DNA of 64,000 nt. Origin: Lingula anatina (taxonomy: Eukaryota; Brachiopoda; Lingulata; Lingulida; Lingulidae). The notes under the pieces were generated by a model. The model saw only the letters and a program-made list of their open reading frames with translations. It searched no databases and was not told the origin of the DNA. The translations under genes were made by a program, and so were the position numbers. The stretch spans positions 683,719 to 747,718 of the forward strand of contig NW_019774958.1 of NCBI RefSeq assembly GCF_001039355.2. The letters are read 5' to 3'. Shown here piece by piece: positions 13,549-25,979 of the stretch. How positions within the stretch are numbered: position 1 is the first letter of the stretch; each line of letters opens with the position of its first letter.

Positions 13549-14028
13549 TAGTGTACATGTAATCCATCAGCCCCATGAAGTTAAAGAGAATATTTATGCC
13601 TCTCAAGCACAGAACTGTATGAAATGAATCTCTCTAATTAAAGATCCTTAATTAATTATCACAAGTTATCTCATAATGTCATTTTACATTTTGCAGGAGA
13701 CATTTCATCAACTATAATATTTTTAGAACACAACAAATTACATAAAACATCAAATTAAATGGGATGAAGCATTATCAATTAACCATGTGATCGAAGACGT
13801 AAGCAAATATTACAGACCTCCGCATTTAGCAACAAATTACTTTTTCAGATACCGTTTCTCACGACCCACTTGCTAAAGAGTGGATATTCAACATCTTTAC
13901 CCATACACAAAGTGTAAATTAGAATTCATAAAACTGAGCAATTCAGATTAATGACTACATATGGAGATTCAGGCATCCCATGAATCCCTTCAAGTTCGAC
14001 ACTGCTTTTTCTACCAAAAGATCAAATA

Positions 14029-15903
14029 TCAATGGTAATCATCTAATTCTTTGAGGGCTATGTAGTCTTTCATTGCCTGAGGTAGAAAGAGGTGCTCAGT
14101 TTTACAAATCACTTCATGATTCATCGCCTCACGCACACACAAACGACACAGCTGCTTGAGGGTATTAGGGGTGGCAGCCATCTCTTGCAACCAATCCCAC
14201 AACCCAACATTTTCTCTTATTACCTGTTCAATATTCTCATTAGCCAACCAGATTCCAAGACGGTGCGAATCACAGCCAGCAATCACAAGCATTTTCACAA
14301 TCTCTGGGTGTCCCTTTTCTAAAGCAAGTTGCAACATGCTCGTATCGCATTTAAAGGAGTAATTCTTAAACCCAAAGCCACAGTTAGACCTTAACAGTAG
14401 TTTAGCTACACCGATTTGATTGCGATTGATAGCATGCCATAATGGTGTACATCCACCGGCATCAGGGATATCTGGATGGGCTCCAGCATATAATAACTCT
14501 TCAACACATTCGACATGTCCCTTCATGGCCATGTAATGAAGAGCAGTCCTCTGCTGATCAGTATTACACAGGTTCACATCACAGTTGGCCAGGCACAGTT
14601 TTCTGATTGTCTTACACAGTCCCTCTGTGGCTGCAATAATAATGGGAGTATTTCCAACAGTATCTTTGACATTAAGATCAGCACCAGCATTGATGAGGAG
14701 TTCCACACCCATCCCTGTGAGGCATGCATAGTGTAATGCAGTCATCCCTTCCTTGTTCTTGGCATTTATTGCACACTTTACCTGCAGCAGCCGTCTCATG
14801 ACTGGGACTTGTTGTGCTTTGGCAGCAGAAATTAAGGGGGTATTTCCTGCAGAATCTCGAATTGTAGGATTTACATTGGCAGCAAGGAGAAGATCGACTG
14901 AATCACATTTGCCATATCTGAAAATAACAAAGTCTGGCGATAGACATATAACTACTACATATTAAATATTACAGATTTCTGAGGCATAGAAATGAATGAC
15001 TGAACATTTACCTAGGAGCCCACATTTAGAAAAAAAAACTAAAGAAAAAAATTAAGATCTTGGATGGCAGAAATCACGTGGTCACTGAAATCTTTTTTTT
15101 TCAATTTCATAAATTAACAATATCATTTGGTTTATCTTCACCTTGCAGCAAAATGAAGAGCTGTTGAGCCACTGTTTGTTCTCTTATTGATATCACATTC
15201 TGCTGCTATCAGAACCTTGGCCACCTGTGTGTGCCCATTTTCTACAGATATCTTCAGAGGGCTATTACTACTTGCATCACTGAAATCAGGATCAGCTCCT
15301 AGAAGAAAAGGAAACTTACAAATATTCAAACTGAAAAAAAAAATACATCTTATCAAAAGAAAAGGAAACTTACAAATATTCAAACTGAAAAAAAAAATCT
15401 TATCAAAAGATAAAGTTTTCAAATCTTAATAGAAAAACAAGGAAGTAGTCACTATGAGTTATAAACAAACTAAATTGCTTTCATTTATGAAATACGTATT
15501 TAGTAAGTTTTGGGTACTTCATGTCTAGTTGAATGTGATGAAAGATGCCACAATTATCTGTTTATTTCTATAAAGAAAACTAACAAAGACACACCAAGCT
15601 CTCCCAAACAATTCCTAAAATTTGAAAGTATGTTGAAGTCAGACTGTCAGCAGACAAAATATAACCATTTGCTGGTTAATCTGTCAATTTTTTATAGCAA
15701 TTGCCAAATGAAACTTTATTTGTGTACTACTTGGAAGTAAACAATTTTGCAATATCTGTGTGACATATATTGTCAGAGATGAATAAAAGAAATGCTGAGC
15801 ATCATGACCTATCAATAGCTCACCTTAGCATTGAGACTTAACTCCAATAATCACTGTCAAAAGTGCCTCTAATTCCCACTGATGCAGAATGTATATACAG
15901 TAT

Positions 15904-15943
<40 letters not shown>

Positions 15944-16210
15944 CAATCACATGACCCGACAAAACCTATATAACTGTGTATCACCTGTACCACTCAAAAT
16001 AAATAATAAATGAGGAAAAGGTGTAAGTACATGACTGTTTCATTCAAAAATGCTCTACCTGCTTGTAACAGATGCAAGGCACACTCATGATATCCTAACT
16101 TCGCTGCCTGTAGAAGAGCCCGGTCCAGTTCCTTCTGTCTTATGCTACCAGGGATGGCTATCAGCAACTGTAATATTCTGGCACTGTTGCTCTGGACTGC
16201 ATCTAGGACG
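14029..16210 (-). CDS. Ankyrin-repeat and SOCS-box (ASB-type) protein, 5' part unresolved
   Basis: Three minus-strand exons are clear: 16210-16059, 15298-15142 and 14917-14029 (stop). They give about 398 residues with consistent phases. About nine ankyrin repeats are visible, for example GSTALHFAARYGKCDSVDLL, GMTALHYACLTG and RTALHYMAMKGHVECVEEL. The C-terminus has a SOCS box: BC box TLKQLCRLCVREAM, then the Cul-box-like stretch LPQAMKDYIAL. In known ASB proteins the SOCS box binds Elongin B/C and Cullin-5 and the ankyrin repeats hold the substrate, so this is probably a ubiquitin-ligase substrate receptor. The exon at 16210 begins by completing a codon, so at least one upstream exon exists; no convincing one was found up to 18402. 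The visible part is intact. Confidence 0.87.
15301..15422. repeat. Tandem intronic duplication beside an ASB splice acceptor
   Basis: A unit of about 55 bases is present twice next to the ASB acceptor at 15299-15300. It contains AAAAGGAAACTTACAAATAT, then TCAAACTG and poly-A. On the minus strand each unit contains a polypyrimidine-CAG and, 11 bases later, a GTAAGT. Confidence 0.85.
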
Positions 16211-18402
16211 CTGAAAAATAAATAAGATAGCATCTATACTATATACAATACTGACACACACACACTGATAACCATTTTACACCTAAAGAATATAAAATTA
16301 CTGATTTATATTTGGCTGAAATATTTGGAGAGAAAAAAATATAGACATTGATTGATTGATTGGGCATCCTTTGGCATGTAATCCACTACTACACTGCCCC
16401 AGTGCTGGTTGTCGTTGGCTACACATAATTATAGACATAATTGTAAATTTTCAAAGAGTCTTTAATATCATAATCTTTTTTCCCAGGGGTATCAGATACA
16501 TTGTGTAAAAGACTTATGCTTGAAAAGGATTGTGTAAAATCACTCTCTGTCCTTTGAGAAGCCATGACACAGCATAATGGTTTTTTTCTCTGACCTGCAA
16601 TGACAACGGACCTTTGAAGACCAACCTGTTGTTTCTTTGTTTTCAGATATATGGCTCTCCTTAAAATTCCACCATGAATCCTGTTTCACACATTTCTTAA
16701 CCACTGGAATATGTGGAACCCATCCCAAACTGAGCAAAAACCATATGTATTAAGATTCATGATCCAATCCCATCTACTGTGTCTTTACTTTAGAACAATT
16801 TTTATAAAGATAATAAAACCACACCAGCACACCTCATTTAAATATAAATTTCTATCCAACACATCCCAAACAAAATCTGTATTAAAATCACTCACGAAGT
16901 GCTTGCTTGATTATTCTATTCTATTATTAAAATTAAGTTAGTGGACCATTCTTAAAATATCCTTCGAACAGAATACCTGTTCTAATGCTAGAAATTCATG
17001 TTCACCCATTTTACATGGTTTAACATCCTTCAAGTTTGATATATAGTGACTGTGCCTAAAAACACACACACACACACAAAATGGATAAGACCGCATAAAT
17101 TCCAAAAATCTCCACATCACTTGAAGGAGGTCATTAATCCTTTTTATCTATCTAAAATCACTGACAGCATTTTATTTCATTTTCATTTAATTTTTTATGT
17201 ACAGCTGGTGAAGCAAATTCTGGAGATAGTAAACTTATGGCATTAATCCTATACCTAGGCATTATTTTTTACCTACAGCCCTGTAGACTGATGGTCTGTC
17301 AGCTCAATAGCTGTTCAAAAACGCTTTAATGACAACAGCATCTCAGGACACACATTTTATCACTGTCATTCTCTATGTCAACAAAGGACATCCAATCCTT
17401 TATGTAAACAAAGAACAAGCCATGCCACCGCATGTCATTATCTAGAACTTCACGAAAGCAAAGTCTAGATTTCATACAAACGATAATACAAAAATTTCTG
17501 TACTATAACATTGTGTAACTTTACTGCATAGCATCCCCTCATAAAAACTCTATAAATTCTGCAAGGCTGGACTGGATTATTTTATGAACAATATTATTCT
17601 TGTTACATATACTGTATGTTACATATTGACTCTTTTGAATGGTACATGTTATTGTTACATAATGAAGAAGCAACTTGAACAAAATAAACCTTCCTAAAAC
17701 TTCAATAAAATCAACAATTCTAGTGGACTTTTATGTAAGAAAACACAATTTCTCGTATATTTTTCACAGTGAGAGCGATAATAAAACTAATTTATTTGCC
17801 CAGTATGAAGACCACATGGTAAACACTGAAATGAAAACAAAGATATTTGACCTGAAGTATAATTCTTGTTGAATCTGGACAACCTTATCATTAATTCAAA
17901 CTGTATCACTTTTAGACATACTTGCCTTTTGCATACATACCTGCTCATATTGTTCTTAAAGGAAGCAAAAAACCTAAAACTCTACTCTTGTTACAGTGGT
18001 GTAAAAATGCATCCCTATGAATGGCAAAATGTAATGCATTCCACGGACGTCACAGTTATTATAGCCGAGGAAGGCGTAGGGAGCAGCAAGTAAAATTAAG
18101 GGGCTTATACGTTGTATAAACATGTAAAGCCCAAAAACATCAATAACCAAAATTATAGCATATATAAAATACTTAAATTGAAATATTTGCTATGGAAATA
18201 CATCATTTGATTTGTCTGTTGCGAATATTTGTGTTTAATAAATCAGGCTAACAAAGCCTCCTGCTCTTTCGCCCTTGGAGATTTGAAAAGCACGGACACT
18301 AGTGAGGCACGAAATGCGAAGGTTCAAAGCGATTCCAACATATTTCATTTTTATGGTTATTCTGACAACATAAAGGTGAAGCATTGAAGAGTCTATTGTG
18401 TA
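16211..18402. other. Divergent region between ASB and ZMYND15 genes
   Basis: This must contain the missing 5' exons of the ASB gene and the ZMYND15 promoter. Candidate minus-strand open stretches lie at about 16609-16737, 16960-17058 and 17310-17475, but none carries a clear ankyrin motif. A CRE-like GACGTCAC lies at about 18046. A plus-strand segment bounded by an acceptor and a donor (about 17997-18090) has no support. There is an (AC)n run at about 17061-17079. Confidence 0.4.
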
Positions 18403-21400
18403 ATGGAAGACAAAATCAGGACACTGCCATTTACTGATTTTGCTTGGTGTGTGGGGGATATTGCAGATTCAGATGAAGAAGAAGGTAGTATGAAGATTCA
18501 TATCTGACAGCAATATTTCATGTCATGACATAAGAAAATCCTGCATACATTCTTCCTTGAGTCCATAAGGGTCGACCCAGATGATCAGCTCAAATTTCTT
18601 CTTATATCTATCCTTTATGAAAAAAGTTGCTTCTATGAAAGGTTGAACTTATTATAACACATTAAACTCTCAAACTATAACAGTTATTACCCAATGAACA
18701 AGAAAAATGAAGTACAAGATAACTGAACTAGCTTCTGACAACACGATGTTGGATGAGTCACATATGGTAGGATTTCACGTCTTTTAACCGTCTTGAGTTC
18801 ATATTGGTCGATCCTGCTGATCAACTGAAGCTTCCACCTGTATATATCTTTTTCCCTTTGGTGTACTGTACTTGACCGAGATATGAAGTTTATTTTATTT
18901 TATTTGGTTCACCTATATTAACGTTACTATTCCTCGTCGTTCTTTCCCTCCAACATGGCCGCGGGACTGTGTTACTGAGCAAATATGACATCACTGTAAT
19001 GGGTTAATAGAAGAAAGTTAAAGTGACCGTTCAGATTGAATTTTTTTTTTTTTTTTTGACCTAGCTTATGCATCACTAACTTCACAGGTAATCTCCCTGA
19101 ATGCAATCAGGCCAACTAACTAGCATTACGTTGAGAAGAATATATTATTGCTGGTACTTATTCCAGAACATTGGAAACAAGAGGAGGCATGTTGGGTGGG
19201 GCGCCTTCCGATTGAAACTATCGCAGGGACTCTCACTGAATGTAGACAGATAAAAAGATTAACATGTCTCCTCATGGCATTGAGTCAAATACAGAAAAAA
19301 CTGGTGATTATACCAATATGTTGGAAACAAGAGGGTCTGACATGTAATTCTGATTGTATACAGCAAGAGTCCCTGCAGAGTTGGATTGATCTAAGTAGAA
19401 TGATGGTTTCATTGGGAATGTGCCCTAAGTCTGTTAATATGAGTGGCATTCAGGGAGTGTCCTTGTGATGTTTGTGTGCGGTAGTTCTAGGTTGACAAAA
19501 TTCATTGTGAAAGGTCTTGAAGACATGGAAAACCCAAAATATACATGTCTAAGAATGGGGGTCATGCTGCATTAAGGTTGATTTGGTAACATATCATTGA
19601 CTGGCACACATACATGTCAGTGCATGTTACTGTTATTATAAATGCAGTATTTATTGGTTCAACTTAAGTAAAGTGACTTGTCAATGTCAGGCAGTAAAAA
19701 AAAGATTTATTATATTGGTATTTTTCAGAGACAGCATCAGTACGAGGTTACCGCGTCCTGGTAGTTTTAGATAGTGAGAAGGGAGACCTGGTGACAACCA
19801 ATGCAGAAGACAACCTAGCATCAGTTTCTTTTCAAACACAGGCATATACCACAGCCTGCCAAGCTATGCTTAATCCTGTGTTTGGTCCTCCTAGAAGGCC
19901 AAGACATTTGTACTTCAGAGATGAAGAGATGACTGAGTAAGAGTCTGTGTGAACATAGGTTCTGTAGGCACTACATCCTGGTCTTAAATTCTGAGCACAT
20001 TGCTTTATCAGAGGAAATGGGTTATAGTCTTAACAATCATTAAGACAGCAATTATTAATAATATTGATAAAACAATTATGATGAATTGCTGACAACGATA
20101 TTATAGCAACTCACTTGTTTGATTCTAAATTAGGATTTTCTTTTCCTAAATTTAATTTTGCATTGTAAAACAAGAGGCTATAGAACTGCTACTACATACA
20201 AGGGGGCATCCTTTGACATAATGAGCAGCCCATCTGGCCATAAAAAGAGCTCAGGTGTTGAAAAATAACATGCAACCCTATGGGAATGTGAAGTTGGAAT
20301 TTTGCCAATATTTGGCTGCAAAGCCTACAATAGCTTATTCAAATTTCACAGAAAGATGTACAGTGCTCACAAAAATTATGTTGTTTGTAAAGGTGAAGTT
20401 ACCAGTTAAAACATTTTCCACTTCCAACTTTGTCAGTGAAACTAAAACATTTTCCACTTCCATCTTTGTCAGTGAAACTAAGGCCAAATTTGAAGCTCTT
20501 GGAATCGAATGGATACCATCTACCAAAGTGATCAAAAATCAAGCAGCCTCCCCAGAGGACCCAGTCAGAAAATGTGCAAGCTGTATGCTCCAGAGACCTA
20601 GGAGTCAGTTAAAGAAGTGGTAATCCATTAATTTAGTAGTATTCCACCCAGCTTTTTGTCATGTTGTTATTATGTATTGTAACAAGGCAACATTTTTGTG
20701 ATAAAAATGTCTTCTGGTCAGTGAGTCAATGTTTAAAGATTTGAGCTTTCTCGCATCATTGTACTATATATTTTCTAATGTTAATATTCATGTTCCAGCA
20801 CAGGTTGCAAAGCAATGCTGTACTGCTCCAAGGAGTGTCAGATTTGTGACTGGAAATCCTTACATGGAGATTACCTTAGTCACAAGCTCTGGTGCAAGAA
20901 AATAGCAGAGTTCATGAAGAAGTCAGATGAATTAAAGAACTTGCCATTTACGTACATGTCAGGTTAGTTTGATAACATACAGTGACAATGCATGACACTC
21001 TTACTTGACCTGGCATTGTTTAGCATTTGTTGATATTGGAAACAACAAGCTTAAATTAAAGATGTTAAAAAGAATAAATCTTTTTGTGAACTTTTACTGT
21101 TTAAAATTAGAAAAGGATCTGATTTGATAATTTTCTTAAAGTTAGAGTTTCGTCCTTAGAAAAATATTACTGATGGCAGTTTTAATACTTGTAGTGCAAG
21201 GAGACAACTTTGATTATTTTTCTTGATCAAAATTTTTTAAATTACTCTGTTTTTATACATATATATGTGTAAAGCATGAATTATTTTTGTTTACCTTATC
21301 AGAGACCTCATCAAAGAACTTCAGCAGATATAGATACAAGGAATTCCTTCAGAAAATGGGTGTACTTGAGCAAGGCATGTGGAATGTCGAGTTTTTGGCA

Positions 21401-23530
21401 TCAAAATATGATTATCCTACATATGGTATGCATACTCTGTATTACTGAAAGTTGATTTTAAGGGTTTTGGCATTAGGTGAATAGTTAATTCAAAATTGCT
21501 GTTGTTTTATTTTTTGTTACTCTGCCACTGAAGTTCTTTTGTTTGCTGGCATGTTTACATCTTGTTCATAAAGAATTATTATTATATATCCTAATTTAAA
21601 CCACTATCTTGCACAGTTTTTGCACAACTGTATTAAAACTTGAATGTGCAGAATCATTCTCTTTTTCTAGGTAATCTACAGTATGGTGACAATCCTTATG
21701 TTTTGCCAGTGGAATCCTCAATACTTGAAGAACAGCCAACTGATAATGCTCAAAAAATATCCCCCCTCACTGACTGGAAAAGCTATTATGACTGGAGAGG
21801 ATTCAGGCTTGACTCCCCCATAGCTATTCTACTGCAATACCCATTGACTTTGTACTACATTCTGACAACATGTTTGCCAAAAGATTGTGAGTATTAAAAG
21901 CAATATTTTCATTATAATATAAGGTAGAATTATGCATTATTGTATTTTTTAATATTTTGTACTTAATGCTTTGTGTAATTTTCTTAAATTTTTAATTGGA
22001 GATATTGATACAAAGGCCCATTTTATAAAAATCTTTTATTACTTCTACTTTGAAATAACTTAAATCTTAGGAATACAGTTTTATAGGCATTTTTGTTATG
22101 CATTAAATTAGTGTTTTGTGTGCCTCTCTATTTTTCTGCATACCATTTATAAATACAGCCTTTTGCTTTGGTGTATTTTCTGTTCATTAACCATCATATA
22201 ATCTAGTAAGTAAGATTAATATTTATATCAGTTTTAACATATGTAAACAATTTATTTCTGGAATTAGGAATATAACATGCATGCTTTGTGTGATTTTTAC
22301 TACTTTCTAAGTCTTAACCTCGGATTTTCATATTGATACATGGTTGATAATCTGTTTCATTTACAGACCCAAGTGCAAAGCAAATAGATGCTGCGCAGCT
22401 TACTATCCATGTTGTCGGTGCGGAGAAGGAAGCCAGTATCATTCCTGTTTTCTGGGTGAGAATCTTTTTGTTGAAGTAATTCACATACTTCATTGAAATT
22501 TAATCCCATTTGCTCTCTTTTTTTAACCATTTGCCCAAAAATTAGGTAATTTGTTTATTTTTCTTCTATTTTCAGTATCATTCATAATAGCTTTTGTTTT
22601 CTGTTGACTATTATGACTGGTTATGTTTGCATACAATGATATTTATCAACCCTGTTTTACATTTGCTGGATTTTAGGAGCTGGGAGCATTATTGCCAGAA
22701 ATACAGCTCACAATTATTCTAATAGGGCCAGAAATCTGCAAAAAGGTCCATAAAAAACAAATGCAGCATCAAAATGTGAATGTCACCATCCATAAGGGTC
22801 TTTATGAAAAGTACCCCGGAGTCAGGCCAGATCTGATTATTGGTAATAAATACAAATGTACCCTTGGCTTAGAAAAATTGAATCTTACTGTAATTTACCA
22901 GTAGTTCTTCTTTAAACTATTTACATTTTTAATTTTCTCAGGAAGTTGATTTCAGTTTGAGATATCTTGCTTTTTAATTAAAATTCTGCATATTGTCATT
23001 GAAAGTTTTTGTTCACTGAGTACTTTTAATTTGCAATTTACTTTGAGTTAATATTTCACCAGGAATTCTTTGTTTTATTTTAATGTGTCATTTTTTTTTA
23101 TTATTATTCTTATTTAGGATTCAATGCAGGAATAAGTGCCTACATGACCTGGAAACCTGGGACTACAAAAATTATGGTAAGGAAGTTTGACATTCCATAT
23201 AACAACTGGAATACTAATGTATAAAGAATTGCCTTGATGTTTTATGGCCGTAAAGCAAAATTTAATTAGTTTAAAGATTAAAACTGTTTCTTTTGCCACT
23301 TTCAGGAATCCGGTGCTCCAGCATATTTTACAGACTACTGTCAGTACAGCTGTGAATGCACCAAGGTTGCTTTGGAAGAGAGCAGAATTGCCAGTGTGTC
23401 TGATTTTACTGTTAACCCATTCAGAAGTCCTGTGTTACGGTTGTGTGAAGAACATGACATGCCTTGGTACAGCAATGCATTCCTTTTCCATCTGACACCC
23501 TGGGACCAGAGTGTTCTGGAATTGGATTAG
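18403..23530 (+). CDS. ZMYND15: ZMYND15: MYND zinc-finger protein
   Basis: Ten exons: 18403-18484, 19729-19936, 20473-20619 (or from 20437), 20799-20962, 21303-21425, 21671-21886, 22367-22455, 22677-22842, 23118-23176 and 23306-23530. All phases join, giving 492 residues (504 with the earlier acceptor). The MYND finger is CASCMLQRPRSQLKKC-TGC, then YCSKEC, DWKSLHG and HKLWC, with the C-C-C-C-C-C-H-C spacing. Downstream blocks match ZMYND15 closely: LPFTYMS, YYDWRGFRLDSPIAILL, LTIHVVGAEKE, PDLIIGFNAG, NPFRSP and MPWYSNAFLFHL. The related MSS51 shares the fold but fits less well. The acidic N-terminus (DSDEEEE) is much shorter than in mammals, where ZMYND15 is a testis-expressed transcriptional repressor; the role here is by homology. 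A poly(A) signal lies at 23871-23876. Confidence 0.9.
19082..19462. mobile_element. Possible MITE with nested inverted repeats in ZMYND15 intron 1
   Basis: Short ends CTCCCTGAATGC (about 19092) and GCATTCAGGGAG (about 19446) are inverted. Inside, GCAGGGACTCTC and AGAGTCCCTGC are also inverted. A TTGGAAACAAGAGG motif occurs twice in direct orientation. A 106-codon open frame spans the element but shows no known domain. The whole lies between exons 1 and 2 of ZMYND15. Confidence 0.45.
20408..20479 (+). repeat. 36-bp tandem duplication carrying the exon 3 splice acceptor
   Basis: Units 20408-20443 and 20444-20479 differ at one base. Each contains a pyrimidine-rich stretch ending TTTGTCAG followed by TGAAACT. 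Both AGs (20435-20436 and 20471-20472) leave the same phase, so either could be used. The earlier one adds 12 residues (ETKTFSTSIFVS region). Confidence 0.9.
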
Positions 23531-25073
23531 CTTACTTGGGTTCATATACATATAAACGTTGTTAGGATAAGTCTGAAACAAGAAAGTTTCCCAGCCTTGA
23601 ATTCAGAAAACATTTACAGTATATGAAGGATAGTGAGAAAGTCTAAGTTACTTTCATAAACTACAAAGACATAGCTGAATACATTTAAGGCAAATGGACC
23701 ACTTACTTGGATAAAGGAAGGATAGTTCCATTAATTTAAAAATGTCAATTTTTGGAGTCTTAATTTATATTTTTTTTCTTAATTGTTATTTTTGTTCCAT
23801 TACATAATGTTATCTGTTCAAATGTTCTCTGTTTTCATTACTTGTTATTGATATTTTTATACTTTTTCGGAATAAATTTTAATTCTGTATTATATGCAAA
23901 GTGTAGTTTGTTAATCCTTTGTTTCTGTAGTTATTATGTTTCAGTCTTGGGTAAATAGACTGGGTTTATGTTAAAACTGCATTTACCTTTCTAATAAGGT
24001 TCCTACTAGGACACTAGGTAAGACCCTTTCTTCCATGGAGTATATTTCTACAATGTTCATTTACATTCCTATTCCAGCTGTGGTTTAATTGACATGTACA
24101 GGTGTAAGTATACACTTTGCTTTCCTTGGTTAACTAAGAATAGAATCTTCATTTTAGTACATGTATGCCAGGGATGGCTGTTATAAGAAGCAAAATTTAT
24201 CTCAGATCATTGGTGGCATTGGACAAGGCGCATCTCTGGGTTAGACATCGCTTTAGGCCAGCCTTGAAATTCTGAGGAATTTTAAGGTGGGAAGATACAT
24301 ATAAGATAAAATGACTTTTATTATAATTATTATTATTATAAAAACATAAATCTGATGGGTTTTCTTTCGTTTTGGGTTTTAATTTTTCATGCCAGTATTT
24401 TCTTTTTTTCTTGCATTTTTGTCTCGCCTGTGCTGCAGGCAGCACCTACAATGCAGGTGATACCGGTATAACAAGGTTACTTTGTACTTGAGTATTTTTT
24501 GGTCTAGATTTATTGTTTAAAATTGAAGCATTTTACATGTTGAAGAATTGTTTTTTTTTTTTTTAAGAATGTTATGATATGACTGGTGGCAACTGGTGGC
24601 ACTTTCAACAGTGGTTTGTAACATACAGACAGTAGATAGTTACTGTAAAACGTGCATTGATTTAATGGCCAATAAAATGTAGGTATGTACTTTGCTGCGA
24701 AATACCAAAACAAGACTAGTTCATTAAGAAGGATAAGCGGGTTGGACATCAATCTTCTTTCTTACCTTTTCTTATCTTTTCTTTACTCCGCAAGGGGCAT
24801 TTAAAACACTTATTTATAGGGTGTGAAACATATCGAAATAAAATGAGAGATTATTGACATAAAGTTGACATGAAGGTCTTTTAATGTTGTTATCAAACCC
24901 TTTTCATAATAGACTCGTCCATAGTATAAAGAAAGCCCGGGAGCATGTGAGGGATCCCAGGCAGAAGGTAAACAAACCAAATGAATGCTGGACAATCTAA
25001 AGGTCTACTTTTTATCGCTATAATGAAGAACTGTTAGACAAGGGATACGGATCCTTGTCGTACACAGACAAAC
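23531..25073. other. ZMYND15 3'UTR and upstream region of the cadherin/EGF gene
   Basis: AATAAA at 23871-23876 marks the likely ZMYND15 3' end. From 24683 onward the sequence belongs to a segment repeated at 25354. No other coding exon was seen. Confidence 0.5.
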
Positions 25074-25979
25074 ATGGCATGGATATCGTCTCTGTTCAGA
25101 AGTTGGTGGCTGTGCTTTATTGTGGGTGAGTTACTAGCTACAATGTAGTACTGTTGTGTTATGCCAAGTTGCATATTGCTATATGTCATTGGAGTCTGGT
25201 GTAGGTTAAATTAGGTGAATCTTATGACTGGTAAAAGAAAAAAAGAGCTGCTGTGCCTCCACTGTCGGTTTTTTAATAAAGGTTGTTTCAAACTATTTCC
25301 ACACTTACTGTCATGCCTATAATTCCCGCGACAACTAATTGATCATTTTCTGNGTATGTACTTTGCTGCGAAATACCAAAACAAGACTAGTTCAATAAGA
25401 AGGATAAACGGGTTGGACATCAATCTTCTTTCTTACCTTTTCTTATCTTTTCTTTACTCCGCAAGGGGCATTTAAAACACTTATTTATAGGGTGTGAAAC
25501 ATATCGAAATAAAATGAGAGATTATTGACATAAAGTTGACATGAAGGTCTTTTAATGTTGTTATCAAACCCTTTTCATAATAGACTCGTCCATAGTATAA
25601 AGAAAGCCCGGGAGCATGTGAGGGATCCCAGGCAGAAGGTAAACAAACCAGATGAATGCTGGACAATCTAAAGGTCTACTTTTTATCGCTATAATGAAGA
25701 ACTGTTAGACAAGGGATACGGATCCTTGTCGACACAGACAAACATGGCATGGATATCGTCTCTGTTCAGAAGTTGGTGGCTGTGCTTTATTGTGGGTGAG
25801 TTACTAGCTACAATGTAGTACTGTTGTGTTATGCCAAGTTGCATATTGCTATATGTCATTGGAGTCTGGTGTAGGTTAAATTAGGTGAATCTTATGACTG
25901 GTAAAAGAAAAAAAGAGCTGCTGTGCCTCCACTGTCGGTTTTTTAATAAAGGTTGTTTCAAACTATTTCCACACTTACT
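24683..25979. repeat. Near-identical direct duplication around a single N
   Basis: Segments 24683-25309 and 25354-25979 are nearly identical. The visible differences are a few substitutions (for example ATTAAGAAGGATAAGC versus AATAAGAAGGATAAAC) and one 1-base deletion at GTCGTACAC versus GTCGACAC. A lone N sits at 25353 directly before the second copy. Both carry the signal-peptide exon of the next gene. Two haplotypes kept side by side is the likeliest cause; a recent tandem duplication is possible. Confidence 0.85.

Larger units (their letters stand above)
9226..14028. other. Convergent 3' region between membrane-protein gene and ASB gene
   Basis: The two neighbouring genes converge here, so it contains both 3'UTRs. 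AATAAA at 9344-9349 serves the plus-strand gene. (AT)n runs lie at 10462-10498 and 11955-11994. Fragments of the pearl-like repeat lie at 12085-12470, and an inverted-repeat element at 13213-13548. No additional coding exon could be supported. Confidence 0.55.

Noticed and set aside
17310-17475. 55-codon minus-strand frame (MKSRLCFREVLDND) as a first exon of the ASB gene
   Set aside because: No donor before its stop and no ankyrin similarity.
17866-18093. Plus-strand open segment with acceptor- and donor-like ends, and the reverse strand reading WNALHFAIHRDAF, which resembles an ankyrin start
   Set aside because: The ankyrin-like reading has a stop just upstream and no AG or ATG to begin an exon; the plus-strand exon would add nothing needed by the complete ZMYND15 frame.
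19148-19468. 106-aa open frame in ZMYND15 intron 1
   Set aside because: Lies within a segment of nested inverted and direct repeats; no domain; better explained as a MITE.
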